Counted from the first letter of the stretch, positions 22,650-35,275 are shown. The stretch: 64,000 bases of DNA from Selaginella tamariscina (GCA_003024785.1 PUQB01000064.1:434001-498000), one strand, 5' to 3'. Translations and numbers: made by a program. Notes: generated by a model from the letters alone, not told the origin.

Positions 22650-24367
22650 CTCTGGATGTTGGACAACTATAGAGGCCCTTATTTTGGTGCAAGCAAAGAG
22701 AGAGCTAATGGAATCACAGCAACATGCCACAACCATTAAAGGATTAAAGACAAATGAGATGAAAATGATGAGTATAAGAACAGTGGAAATTTATTAAAGA
22801 GTTCTATAGTAACCACAATCTCCATAAAAAGATAGATGCTCTCAAGTCTAAATGGACCAGGATAGAAAAACACTTCAAACTTGGGAAAAAAAACCCAAAT
22901 TAGGTTTCCCATCTTATTGGATCATGGATAAAAAGAAGAAGAGGCAACTAAAACTTCCACAAGAATACAACAAAGAAATTTATGATGCAATGTTATTATG
23001 CTACGAAGTATCGTCAGCTCTAGATGCTAGAGCAACCCAGGCAGACACAAGTATTCCATTAGACACAAGAAAATCCTAATGACGGCAAGTATTTTTTTTT
23101 ATTATATATTCTGAATATGTATGTTATATGAGTGTTCGCATATGAGATATATATACACAATGAAGTATATTCACAAACTTTTAAAAACAGCATTTGATTA
23201 ACAATTTATATGAATATATTATATATATATTCTACCTTACCATATAGACATTTATGTTTGAATTGTAACTTACAAAAGAAAACATAATACGAAATAATAC
23301 TACACATCCTACATTAGTAGGATCCTTATTAGTCACACAGTAACTAGGTAAGTATAGATTATAAAACAAACTTATAATAGTTCTCCTAGACAATTCTATA
23401 GTCTATAGATACATACATATATATATTACATATATGCATATGTATATTGAGATGTATATATGTATTTATGTTCAATGTATCATATATATGTACAGATAGT
23501 ACTTTGAATTTATTGTGTAGCAAGTACCTAAATATTTAATATATATTATTAATACATATTATGTATACCTATAGATGTATATATTATAATTAGTAAAAGG
23601 TATTTAATAGTTCATATAAGATATATTATGTAGATAATACGACTATCATAAATCTATAAAAACTTAAAGATATAAAATTATATAACAATATATGTACACA
23701 GAGGTTCATTGTATGTTTGTGTACGAGAGAAAGAGCATGAACACACATACATAAATATACACAGCAGATGAACCTCTGGTATTCACTAAAATTCTAATAA
23801 TTCACTTAATGATAATATATCAAATTGTGTATTAACCTTTTGTTATAGGAGATGACTTAGAGGATGAAGACCATGATATGGACAACATTCATAAGCATGG
23901 ACATAGTTTGGGGAATGAAAAAGGTATACACTATTTATATATATTACATCATGAATAATATAAATATGTTAATTATACATCTCTCTAACAATTTTTAAAG
24001 GTATTGGGGAGAGTAAACATTCAAAGAATAGTTCTGTAGATCACTTGGGCAAGGAAAAAGGTATTTAGGTTTTTTAAGCTTGTTTATAACTTTAAATATG
24101 TTTACTCCAGAAACAATGCCAACTAAGAGTGCACCCAAGGTCACAGGGAAATGTCGTCGTTCACCAAAGGAAAAGGGACTTATGGATTTATCTGATAAGC
24201 TAGATAAGATTGCAAAGATCCAGTTGGAGTGTGCTGGGAAGATGAAAAAGGGTAGAAATGAACGTTTTATGATGGCACAAGAGACACAAAAGATAATTGG
24301 ACTTGGATTTACTAATGCTCTTGCTGAAGTGGTAAAGGTAGTTAGTAAAATTAGTGATAAACTATAG
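22650..24367 (+). pseudogene. PIF/Harbinger Myb-like DNA-binding protein gene, decayed
   Basis: PIF/Harbinger elements carry a second gene for a Myb/SANT (trihelix-like) protein that carries the transposase to DNA. Fragments here fit: a helix-rich segment around 22780-22880 (KKIDALKSKWTRIEKHF), KKKKRQLKLPQEYNKEIYDA (from about 22930), acidic pieces near 23850 and a C-terminal frame 24080-24367 (GKCRRSPKEKGLMDLSDKLD …) ending 7 bp from the end of the convergent transposase. Exons are separated by AT-rich introns; frame breaks near 22750-22800 suggest decay. The position next to the transposase is the main support. Confidence 0.55.
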
Positions 24368-24374
24368 AACATTA

Positions 24375-25560
24375 TTAAACTCTTGTTCTTTGTGAACCAT
24401 ATTGCAAGAAGTAGTTTTTCAACTTGTCTCTGTTATCCAACCCCATTTGAACACTAAGTTGTGAAGGTATCAATATATATTCTGCATCGTGATTTTCAAT
24501 ATCTTCTTCATCTGCTTCCATCCGGTCCTTTGAATCAATCATGATGTTGTGAAGGATACAACATGCTATAATGGTTCTAGATAAAACATTCTTGTTTGGT
24601 TGATAAATTTTTCTATCCAACAATCTTTAAGTCCTTTTCAGAAATCCAAAAGCACGCTCAACTCTCATCCATGTTGATGATAAACCATGATTAAAGTTAT
24701 CTGTATTAGCAGATACCCCATGAACATATGGACGTATTAACCAAGGTAATAATGGGTAACCAGCATCACCAATGATATACTCAAATATTTTATAGTCTTC
24801 GATACACATAACAGGCCCATTCAAGCGGCGTCCTTCACAAACAAGCTTAAACAAACCTGATTGTCTCAAAGTTCGGGAATCATGCACCCTTCTAGGTACT
24901 CCGGTATACACATCAATGAACCGACCTTGATCATTAACAACATCCTGTGTTACCATAGAATAGTTACTTTTCCAATCATACCAATAAGCCACATTGAAGG
25001 AAAGCATTCTTCATACATATCATTTCCTCACCCTCTGGCCATTTCAAATGTATGTTGCAAGCGTTGTTTATTAAAGCTTGCACAAACTTTCTTACAATTC
25101 TGTTGGCTGTAGACTTTCCAACCCCAAAAGGCTCTGATATAATATAAAACGGTGTGCTAGTAGAAAGCCTGTGTAGAGAAAGAGCAACTTGTTTTTCAAC
25201 TGGAATATGACATCTGATTATATTTCTAAACGATGAAGGAGTATATGTGGTCAAATCTGATTTAAGAAGATCCCTAATAATGAAATGTTGTGACAGAAAT
25301 TCCTTGAACCTAAGTAGATAGTGTTGAATAACATAAGTTTTGAAGTAATCCCACCAATGACAGAATCTTGGTCTAATATACCAACCATCGGGCTATGGAT
25401 TTCTACTGTGACTTTGAATGTGGTGTGAAACTATTATTAAGAGAATATTTAAGTTATCTATGTAATAATCTTCTTCGTCATTTTCATTTACAAGAAAATA
25501 CCTCTCAAACATTTGCTGAGTTAAAAGGATAATAAGAATTGTAGCTTGAATTAACATCAT
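24375..25560 (-). pseudogene. PIF/Harbinger transposase (DDE_Tnp_4), decayed
   Basis: Minus-strand transposase in pieces. N-terminal part (about 25254-24990): EKQVALSLHRLSTSTPFYII, then GVGKSTANRIVRKFVQALI and WPEGEEM, the helix-turn-helix region of PIF-type enzymes. Core (25007-24627): VNDQGRFIDVYTGVPRRVHD, with the second Asp near the end, then IIGDAGYPLLPWLIRPY and VERAFGFLK. C-terminus (24623-24375): IIACCILHNIMID. The segment that should hold the first catalytic Asp (the GAIDGTHI type) is missing between about 25010 and 24985, where the text jumps straight to YDWKSNYSMV with a frame change. An in-frame TAA at 24627-24629 also cuts the C-terminus. Confidence 0.82.
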
Positions 25561-25589
25561 TAATAGTTGAGTTCTCATTTTCCTGGTTC

Positions 25590-26028
25590 TGCAAACAGGA
25601 TAATTAAATACTCTTAATTAAATATTGATGTGGCAAGACTGAACACTGTTGATTCGCAATCTAAATACTGTAATGGGAACTAAAGCTTACTCAAACTCAA
25701 AACCCACCTTTTTAATTACTAGGGCATATTCAAATTCAATATCACATGATCAGTAAATTTAAATTATTCAAATTTAAGACCTTATATTTATAACTTTTTT
25801 TAATTACATTCTCATAAACCAATTCAATAAAAATACATTTTGATTAAGGCTCACTTTCCACTAACATGTGGTTGATTGCCTTAAGTAATAAAATTTTAAA
25901 AAAAAATTATTTATTCTAATGTGAATTTGTTTTTCACTTGTTAGTTATTTATTACGTATAATTTACATAATAATTATGTGGCTTTTTTGACGGTAGCAAA
26001 ATAACTAGGCAATTTGCCTGGTTGTATA
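25590..26028. repeat. AT-rich DNA with a dispersed repeat
   Basis: No gene. The stretch about 25870-26025 (TTGTTTTTCACTTGTTAGTTATT, then GGTAGCAAAATAACTAGGCAATTT) recurs in diverged form at about 42080-42215 and partly at 42590-42690. Its identity is unknown; it borders the E3 LTR. Confidence 0.45.
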
Positions 26029-26267
26029 TGTTACACTCCTACGGCACGACACCATACTTGGATGTTGCCTTAACTCATTGCCCAACCTTAAAACACACTA
26101 GCTCACCCCTGAGTTGTGGCAAGTTGAACTCCACTTTTAAAGTTGTCACTCTCCAAAATTAGGGTCTCCCCTAATTAGGGCCTCCCTAAAAATGTGATTA
26201 GCTTAAGCACAAAATCAATTATGGTCAACCTTTGACCAAGACCATGAACCAACATCCATATGTAACA
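26029..26267 (-). repeat. E3 3' LTR
   Basis: 239 bp beginning TGTTACA and ending TGTAACA, a perfect 7-bp terminal inverted repeat. On its right is TTCCTTCCCC (GGGGAAGGAA on the element strand), a polypurine tract. No second copy was found in the window. Confidence 0.6.
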
Positions 26268-26279
26268 TTCCTTCCCCTT

Positions 26280-28060
26280 TAGAAGAAGTCCTTGCCCTCA
26301 AGGACAAATTGTGTATGCTTTAAATTTTACATCAACAATTTTTCTTTAAAGCAAGTTACTTTAAACATCCTTCTGATTAGACTCCTTTGACTCTTCAAGT
26401 GAGTGTACTAGTACTTCTCCACATACAAGGGCCCTCTTTAGTTGACTCACATGAAACATAGGATGTAGTTGCATTCCCTCAGGCAACCTCAACTTGTAAG
26501 CCACACTTCCATGAGGAAGCAAGATGAATTGCATAAACACTTTGTCTTCTACATTGAACTATTTATAAGTGAGCTTTTCATTAGCTAGCCTTTTAGTTTG
26601 ATCCCTTGCCTTAAGCAAATTCTTCTAACACATCAAAAGTATTTCGTCCATCTCCATAACCAAGCTATGAGCTTCGACATCCTTTTTCACCACTTCCTAG
26701 CATATTCCAACATTTGCTAGAGATCAAGGATGTTTGCCTTTGTAAGCATAGAACGAACTACATTTTAGAGAGCTATGCTTACTATAATTGTAGGCAAACT
26801 CAGCCAACCTTGCTTCTCAGCCACACAAGTTTTCAACATATCCTCTAGAACCTGGTTCACATGCTAGACTAACTGTAGGTGATCTCCATTACTAAAGTTC
26901 ACCTTAGTGCCGAGTCCTCTACAGAACTTCACCCAAAATGTTGAAGTGAACTTGCCGTCTCGATCACTAACGATGTTTTTTGGCATCCCATGCTTAGGAT
27001 ATTGGTTGATGGCTAGGTGCTCCTCAACAACAAGGTGGAGGTCCACAAGGGGATAGCCGTAGGCCCTAGGAGGTTTGCAGAGGAACAATTGGATGTCCCA
27101 ATAGGAAGGCCAAAGGTCCACATGAGGACGGTCAGATGTCTTGCGAAGGAGGGCCGGAGGTCCTGGGATGGCTCGAGGTCCACAAAGGGATAGCCGGAGG
27201 TCCTAAGAGGACGGCCAGAGGTTCCAGGAGGAAGGCCGAAGATCTACAAGGGGATAGCTAGAGGTCTAGGAGGTAGGCTAGAGATCCACATGGGGGACAA
27301 CTGGAGGTCCCGGGGGACAGCCATAGGTTTGTGAGAGGACGACCATGGACATTATGAACCCTAGTTATGGCAATGATGGTTGTAGGTCATTGTGAGGAAG
27401 GACTATATAGGTGGCCATTGTAAGATTTCAGGAAGTAGGTGAATGATGGTGACATAATTGACTACCAACCATTGGACCACATGGCAAGTGTTGATCATAT
27501 TATAAGGGGAGATTGACTTCAACATGGAAGGGATCGATCCACATAGAAACATACATTCATATAGGGTTTCTAGCAGGCTCTCCCACAACAGCAAGCAACA
27601 TGGGCACCCCTAGATGCATCGACAACTAGGGAGCGCTCAATCTTAGAATAGCCCAATGTAGCACAGATCTTAACATCTTTGTATGGGAGGTGGAAGTATT
27701 CCTCTTTCCTGAATAGATTCTAGTTCTTCTCCTTCATAATCTGTTACAAGGTGATCATTGGCTTGGGAGCCTGCATATAGTCACGGCGTTCTATTTGCCA
27801 CAAAACCCAACGAACCCAATTCATCTAGCAACCAAAAGGGTGGACTACATCAATAAAACTCCCTCCATGTGCACAACCACTAAGAGGCTCCATGTGAACC
27901 CCCTCGCACATCTAGAGGTGGGCATTGGTAACAACACTCTGACAACTTCACATCTAGGGAACACAATAGTCCACTTGCGCAAAGTTGAGACAACCAAATA
28001 CACCTACATCAAATACACCAATGCAAACTCCTTCACATTCTTCTTCAAATGAATGAACTT
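26280..28060 (-). pseudogene. E3 integrase and 3' coding remnants
   Basis: A clear integrase core piece lies in the minus frame of 27121-26864: [20 protein letters not shown], the region of the second catalytic Asp. Text on both sides carries other decayed pol fragments. The middle (27030-27345) is occupied by a degenerate tandem repeat not expected in integrase. Confidence 0.6.
27030..27345. repeat. Degenerate minisatellite
   Basis: Imperfect repeats of a purine-rich unit built on GGAGGTCC, CACAAGGGGATAG and AGGACGGCC, spaced about 30-60 bp, roughly six to eight copies. It lies within E3 and stands out by its G-richness from the surrounding AT-rich DNA. Confidence 0.55.
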
Positions 28061-29693
28061 AGCATACTTGCTCAAGCGATCCACAATGACCCACACCTAT
28101 TCATTGCAATGCAATATCCTTGGAAGATGCATAATAAAATCCATAGAGATACTCTCTCATCTTCCTAAGGCACTTCTAAAGGCATTAGCAGTCCAAGCTG
28201 AGCCACTCTCTCGACCTTAACCGGCTGGCATTTAGCACAAGTGCAAACATACTCCATAATGTCCTCCTTCATGTTAGGCTAAAAGAATTAATGTTTCACC
28301 AAGTCATACGTTTTGTCCTCTCCTTCATATCCAGCAAATGGACTATCATGCATCCTCTAAAGTTCGGCTATAGATGAGAATATCATTTAAGAAGACTTCA
28401 ACAAAATGATTAATATAATTAGTAAAAATGGAATTCATTACTATATGAATGTCGTAGGGGTGTTTGTCATGCCAAATGGCATAATAAGAAACTCAAAATG
28501 ACCATACAGGGTTCTAAATGCTGTCTTAGCAACGTCATGCCCTCTCATAACAATCTAATGGTACCCACTCTATAAGTCAATTTTAGTAAACCACCTTGCC
28601 CTTACAAGTCAATCAAACAGATCATTAGCTCTTGGCATAGGAAACTTATTCTTCACAGTCACCTTGTTTAAGGAACAATAATCAATATACATCCTCATTG
28701 ATTTGTCCTTCTTCTACACAAAGAGCACTAGAGCTTCATAAGATGACTTATTAAGCTGAATAAATCCTTGTGCAATAGCTTTTCCACTTGCTTCTTCACT
28801 TCTATCTCCTCCAAGAAGCTCAAACGATATGGACTCCTTGAAATCGGCTTAATACCATGTTTAAACTCAATCTCATGACCACTCCGCAAAATGGTGGCAC
28901 TCCTATAGGCAAATGAGAGGGAAAGACACACTCAAACTCCCTTAACACCTCCTGAACAAGAGTTGACAAGATGTCCACCTCGGTCAAACCATTGAACGTT
29001 GACCATTGACCAATGAATAATAACCTGGTGGTCAACTTGTCCTTCACATTGGTATCATTAATTTCCTATAATAAAATTCATCACGTAATGACCTTAAAAC
29101 ATGCATTAAATTCTTCAAAGTGGTAGCCAATAAAAGCTTAAAAGCAAGTACATAACCAACTCCCTTAAGGATGTGGCTTCTTCCACTCAGAGTCACCTCT
29201 ACCTCCTTCTTAATCCAATCAGATCGTGGATTGTACTTCTCCATTCAAGTCATCCTAAGGATGAAATCATAACACCTTAGCTTCGTTAAAAAGAATTGCT
29301 CCTTGAATGACACATTTCTAATTTTCAATGTAAGCTCTACACAAGCACTTTGCTCTTGTGACAAGGTAGCAGCTCCTTCCACTGTGTATGGATCAATCCT
29401 CTTAATTATCAAGTTCGATCTCTTCACCAGCACCGAAGAGATGAACTCATCACTGTTATTAACATCAAACAGAACTAACACCGAAACTCCATTGACCATT
29501 CCTTCAAAACGAATCAAATTGTCAGGATTAACCTTAGAGACAACTACATCAGTGTTCCCAAGCCCCTAGCTCAACTCTCTAGCTACCATAGACAACACCT
29601 TGGAGCTTGGAGTTTTACGATCCTTCGAAGTCACCTTCTCTCATCCCATTTCCTTCACATGCTTCTCATTATTGACTTTTCTAGCCTCGAAGA
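28061..29693 (-). pseudogene. E3 protease and reverse transcriptase remnants
   Basis: Protease-like piece in 29517-29245 (VLVLFDVNNSDEFISSVLVK, with YDFILRMT), where the expected D-T/S-G is replaced by D-V-N, so it is dead. RT N-terminus in 28931-28728 (HEIEFKHGIKPISRSPYRLS, then VEKLLHKDL). Further RT text can be followed to about 28370. Numerous stops and shifts. Confidence 0.65.
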
Positions 29694-30297
29694 TGTTGAA
29701 CCTTTGAATCCTACCATCTGAACATAGGTAAGATTGCCTTCGACAAACCCGTATTAAGGGTCTATCGGAATAAGATAAAAAAGAAATTAGACACCAGAAG
29801 GTCGGGAAAGGGTAAGGATGGCAAGGTGTATAGCATGCAACAATACTATGGATCCCGTCACAGTACTGAAAATAAGAATAGTATACCAATAACAGAAATA
29901 CGAGTAAGAGATAGACGTATTAAGAGTGAAAGAAAACTTATATTATGTCCGCGCATGGCACATGGTACAAAATAACAGTATACTTGGGATACCCTTCTAG
30001 TCCTAATCTAGTTTATTTATACCCGTACTTTAGGTCCCGTACTAGCAGTTATCGCAACTGCCTCTCAACCTTATTCATTCAATTACTGTAACTCCTTATC
30101 CTTATCTAAATATGCCGTACTCCGCTAGTATCGTATTGCGATAATAACTCGTATTGCGGTATTACGTTAGTAACTCGTACTTCAATATATCCTTCCCACT
30201 CTCGATTTTCAACAATATATATTGTTTTTGGTATTTTCCATTATATTGCCCATGAAATAACAAGAAATCCTATCAATGTTTAACTATGATCCTAACA
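29694..30297 (-). repeat. E4 3' LTR
   Basis: 604 bp, plus-strand text TGTTGAACC … TCCTAACA. Matches 37527-38121 over its whole length with roughly 35 differences, mostly transitions, and a few short indels. Confidence 0.92.
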
Positions 30298-30310
30298 TCC
30301 CCCAACTGGA
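30298..30310 (-). promoter_or_regulatory. E4 polypurine tract
   Basis: On the element strand the internal region ends CAGTTGGGGGA immediately before the LTR. It is short but in the right place. Confidence 0.45.
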
Positions 30311-30319
30311 AGTGTTGCA

Positions 30320-32165
30320 TCGCCCTGATGCAACCTTACGATGTGCCTGCTATTTCGCACATGGAAGCGACGAAGTTCTTCAGCTTGTGGTTCTCCTCGC
30401 ATAATTTACGTACTTCGTCCACGTCGTCCGATGTTGGAGTAGCTGCTGGGTTGAACTCGCTCATCTTCTCATGGATATTACGGACTTGGTCAACTAGTGT
30501 GTGCACGGTGTCCATGAGTACCTTGTTCTGGTCATATAGACATCGTATGATGTTCGACTGCTCCAAGAATTGCTTGTCGATCGTATTACAGCGGTCATGA
30601 AGTTGCTAACTAATAGTAGCGTCTGCTCGTTGAAGTGCTACCTATTGGGTGATAGAATCAATGACACTACGAAGGTGGGAAAGCTGACCTTCGAGAGTAG
30701 TATCCTGTGGTGGGTCTTGCGGTGGTAATTCGGGTGAAGCAGTCTGATCACGAGTGCACTTCGAACTCCTTGTCCCACTTCTGATGATTTGAAGCATGAT
30801 GTCCCATCTGTTCTATTGGTGAATAGGGCTGCTGCCGGTCCTGCTCTTTATCGTGAATGTCGTTCTTGGCAGATTGTCCAGGTGTCGGTTTTGCTGAATC
30901 TGCTTCTTGTCCTGATTGCCGTATTGCTGACTCCCGTACTTGCTGTGTTGGAGGTACTACCTATGGTGGTATGATATGAGAAGATGTACCTGCCGTAGTT
31001 TGATGTTGAACTGATGGTGGTGACAGAACTATGGTAGGGCCCGTATTGTCGAATGGCGTAGAATCCCCACACTCCATGGGTGTTGTTGAAGTTGGTGCTG
31101 TGGGCTGACTGCGATCTAGTAGTGTTGTGTCTTCACACTCCATGTGTGGTACAGAAGTTGATGCCGTGGGCTTGTTACGCATCCTTTGCTGGTCTCCTCA
31201 AGGTAAAGGTCTCCTCTGCAATACTTGATCATCGTCTTCCTCCTCGTCCACAAACTCGAGTATGATTTCGGCGGTTCTTCTGGCTTCTTTGTTTGTGTAC
31301 GTGGTCATTTCTTCGGCTTAGTTGGTAGTGGTGCGTCCAAATTACGGACGTTGAAAACATTATCCGGGTACTGATTGGTAAGACCTAACCAAAAGCCCAT
31401 CCTTGTTGTGAGTACCGGTGTACCTGTCGGTGCTAAGTCTGCATACGTAATGTTGAGAGTTGTTAAAATGTGATGAAGCACTGGAAATACGGACGTCTCC
31501 TTGTCCTTGCTTTTGGGGTTGTGTAGAGTGTTCAGCTCACGTTGCAACCCTACTATGACTAGCTCCCCCCAATCCGGTTTCTGTCCCTGTTTAGATAGAT
31601 GATATACATACCCGATCTTATTGAATCCTGCTAGCGTTTTGCAGACAGCGAATGCAGTGGTGATAGCCTTAATATGACTCTTATGAGGTTCGTGCAGAAT
31701 TGATATTGGTGCCGCATTCACCGTCTTCTGCTTCTGGAGAAACTTGTCAAAATTATTGGTGTAGTGATGGACGTATGTGTGGACTTGTGGAATTGGATCG
31801 TAGGAGATGTCTGGATCTGGGAATTCAAAAATATCTCGAATAAGCTTACTTGTGAATGCAAATTCCCCGCCCTGTAGTTGTAGAGCCTTGTATTGTGGTA
31901 TGTATGCCTTAATCGCCTGGTCGACTAAGTGTTCACCTTGTTGATCCAATCGTTTGTGTACAAACGTTTTAAAATATCACTCCAACTGCATCCTCTGAAT
32001 CCATTCTCGTATGTCCGAGATGAGTGTTGGTGTCGGACGAACAATACAATAGAGTACTGGCGTAAGAGGAATTGAAACTGCCGGTTCTGACTAGGATGCC
32101 GTATTGATCGCCGTTGCAGACGTACTCATTGTGTCGGTGTACTCGTCCATCGATTCCATATGTGC
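30320..32165 (-). pseudogene. E4 ORF3, unknown protein downstream of integrase
   Basis: Begins at a minus-strand ATG near 32159 (MESMDEYTDTMSTS) and runs to about 30330. In-frame stops occur near 32093 and 31982. The best open part is 31949-31305 (214 codons), globular in look (QGGEFAFTSKLIRDIFEFPD, HKSHIKAITTAFAVCKTL, GFWLGLTNQYPDNVFNV). After it comes a low-complexity Ser/Gln/Pro/His-rich stretch in shifting frames. The end (30566-30336) is a predicted coiled coil (QSNIIRCLYDQNKVLMDTVH, then VDQVRNIHEKM). It has no RT, integrase or chromodomain features, and I see no signal peptide or membrane segments that would suggest an envelope protein. I do not recognise the family. Confidence 0.6.
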
Positions 32166-33190
32166 CTGCCGAATAAAAGAAGAAAAAGACAAAGGACTTG
32201 AAGATGGGAAAGAGGAAGAAACTAAAGAAGAACTTGTATGTAAGTTGTAATGGAGTGAACTTTGTTGCCACTTTATATGTAGTACGATATGCCCATAATG
32301 CTAATGAAAATTTTTCATCCAATTTTTGCGATTTGTGCTTACTATCTTGGTTAATACGGTCTTCAATATTTTGTTAGTAGCCTTTGCTTATCCATTGCCT
32401 TGGGGATAATACGCCGTGGAGACGTAATGCTTTACTAAATATTCGTTGCAAAGTACTTTGATGATATTGTTGACGAAATGAATTCCTTGGTCATTAATAA
32501 GTTCCATTGGAGCGCTAAATTGTACTACGATATTCTCGTAGATAAACTTAGCTACACGTGTTGCGTGGCAATTTCGTAATGCAATAGCTTCTGCCCATTT
32601 AGTACGTAATCCGTGAGTACCAATATATACTGATTCCTCTTGCTGCTTTTAGGATTGATTGGTCCCATAAAATCCATTCCCTATTTCATAAATGGAGCTA
32701 ATGGTTCCGTTGGATGTAATGGTTGAACTTGATTGTGTGGAGCTAGTTGATGTTTGTTACACTTCAAACATCTTTAACAATATACGATAGCATCCTTGAA
32801 TAACGTGGGCCACCATAATCTGGACTGTAATATTTTTCGTGTTGTTAACATTCCTGCGAAATGTCCACCGTGTTCCCTTGAGTGAGCTTCCCGTAATACG
32901 AGTTGAACTTCTTCTATTGGCACACATCTTCTTAAACTTCATCTTTGCCCTTCTTATATAGTATACCTGACACCATATAGTATGGCTTACATTGTAAGAC
33001 GAGTTGTTTGCGTTGTTGCATTGTTGCGTACTTATCTGGTGCTATTCCAGTAATTAAAAAGTGTTCAATATCTTGTAGATATCCTTTGTGATTTCCATGT
33101 TTTGGTTGTTGTTCTTGTTGTATCTGAAAATAAGTTAGCATCTGGTATTCATCATTCACACCAACACCTTCTTCTTCATTCATAATACAG
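32166..33190 (-). pseudogene. E4 integrase, decayed
   Basis: N-terminal part in 33183-32932 (YLQDIEHFLITGIAPDKYAT and PYYMVSGILYKKG), then the HHCC zinc finger (HGGHFAGMLTTRKIL … CLKCNKHQ, about 32880-32750). The core follows with GMDFMGPINPKSSKRNQYIL (first D); later parts carry stops. The C-terminal side ends with EKFSLALWAYRTTYKVAT near 32320-32260. Confidence 0.72.
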
Positions 33191-33249
33191 CTTAAAAATC
33201 TACTTGTTGGTGTAGTTTGCCTGGTTTATGGATGATTTGAAAGTCGAAC

Positions 33250-34520
33250 TCATGTAGTAATAAAAACTAGTATTAATCTTCCTTCGAGCTTAGTCTTGCT
33301 TAATAAGTGTGTAAGAGCTTGATGATCGACAATGAATTTAACTTTGTTTGCTAGCAACTAATGTCAAAATTTCTTTGCTGCATAAACCATTCCGAGTGCC
33401 TCCTTTTCCGTAGTTGTATAATTTTCTTCTGCAAGTGCTAACCGCCGACTCGCGTAATATAATGGTCGATCTTTTCCGTCTTCCTAGGTTTGTGTCGATA
33501 GCGTATGACGATGCGTCCACTTGGACATGAAACTCCTTCCGCCAATTTGGACTAGCTAATATGGAAGCCGTCATTAATGCCTGCTTTAATGTATTGAAGC
33601 TCTGTTCGCATTGCGGATCCCATTTGAATGGTTGTGTGTTTTCCTCAAAAGCATAGTTAATGGCTTCGCTATTGCTGCGTAATTTTTGATAAATCTTCGA
33701 TGATATCCCATTTTCCCAAGAAGCCGTCGTACTTTGCTTACGTCTTTAGGAGGTTGCATTGTTTGTATGACTTTGATTTTATCTTGATCTACCATTATTC
33801 CATCCTTGCATATGATATGCCTGAGCAAAATTCCTGATCTGACGGAAAATACGCACTTTTTCGGATTAAGAGCTATATTATTTAATCGGCATTTCCCAAA
33901 ACACTTTGTTAAACAGTCAGGTGTTTATCTTGTGCTCCATAAATACTAAAATCATCCAAGAAAACTTTCATAAATGTGGTCAAATAATCCCGGAATGTTT
34001 CACTAACAAACATTGGAAGGTAAATGGTGCATTGCATAGCCCAAAAGGCATAACGCGATACGCATATGTACCCCAAGGACTAATGAATGCCGTTTTCAGT
34101 TGATCGCTGGATCTACTTGTACTTGGTTATATCCTGAATCCGTCCAAAAAGGAGTACATTTCATGTCCTGCTACTGTATCCAACAATTCTTCGGTGAATG
34201 GTATTGGGTACGTATCCCGCTTCGTTACATCATTTTTCTTATAATTGACATCAAACGTAATTTGCCATTCTTCTTTGGGACTACGATAATTGGTGATAAC
34301 CATTGTGGGTTTTCAATTGGATATATGAATCCGGCCTGTAATAACTTGTCCACTTCTTCTCTAACTTTCGCCAAAAATGTTGGATTTATTCGGTATGCTT
34401 GTTGTTTCCTGGGGACTACATGTGGTAGTAGTTCTATCTTATGGGTACAAATTGTGGGTAGAACTCCCTTAAGATCTTTGTAACTCAAGTAAAAACATCT
34501 GCATTTTGACATAGTACCGC
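33250..34520 (-). pseudogene. E4 reverse transcriptase and RNase H, decayed
   Basis: RT begins in 34512-34225 (KIELLPHVVPRKQQAYRINP and QWLSPIIVVPKKNGKLR). RT thumb in 33828-33586 (LLGKMGYHRRFIKNYAAIAK). RNase H start in 33574-33338 (FHVQVDASSYAIDTNLG). The catalytic YxDD region (about 33900-33960) is in a shifted frame. At least four frame breaks. Confidence 0.78.
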
Positions 34521-34869
34521 TATCAGCTGTCTTCGTTTCGGCTCAAGATCAACTGCTATGCGTACTTTTCATGGTCCATATTCACTTATTTTAATTTCAA
34601 CTTCTTTAGTCTTCTCATTCGTCGTAATTTCTAGTTTTTGTTGTCGTATTCTCTGTTCGTGCTTTGTCTCGAATTGTAACTGTTGTTGCAAGGGTTGTTT
34701 TAAACTTATCCGTCAGTCCGAGAGTATCCATATGTTGCTGTTGTTAATTACTAGTAACTGTCTTTTCCGGGTTTTCTTCTTCTGGTGTCATTTGGCATAA
34801 ATCACTTGTGCTATCTTTACGAGGTTTGGATTACTTTCAAAAAGGAGTTTTTCTTCTTCCTTGTTCAAG

Positions 34870-35275
34870 CCGTAATGCTAGTCGAAATCCTCCATTCGTA
34901 TTGGTCGAGTTGGTTGTTCGATTGGCTTTTTCTGTTGCGTTCGAACGACTGCTTCTCGGTCATTCTTATAGAGTACCATTTCGTCATGCTCCCAATTATG
35001 TTGTACTTTTGCGTCTCTTAACCATGGTCTTCCCAATAATATCTGGTATGGTTTGCTCGTCTGGTCGATACGTAGTACGATCAAAGATACCTTAAACTTG
35101 ATTCCTGCAATTTTCATACATATAGATCTAATTATACCAATGGGTCTAACTTTCCTTTGATCAGCCATCCGTACCAAGAAGGGTGCATTTTCAATAGGTC
35201 CAAAACCCAACTGTTTGCAAGTCTGCTCTTCAATTATATTCACTCATGAACCTCCATCAATAGGTATATTCTGAA
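34870..35275 (-). pseudogene. E4 aspartic protease, stop-interrupted
   Basis: On the minus strand the active site reads IDGGS and is followed at once by TGA (near 35248), then NIIEEQTCKQLGFGPIENAP and YQILLGRPWLRDAKVQHNW. The D-G-G-S form with a downstream LLGRPWL block is a recognised variant among plant gypsy elements. The stop looks like a single-base change of a Gly codon. Confidence 0.68.

Noticed and set aside
30320-32165. Envelope-like gene in E4
   Set aside because: No signal peptide, membrane span or cleavage-site pattern is visible in the minus-strand frames.
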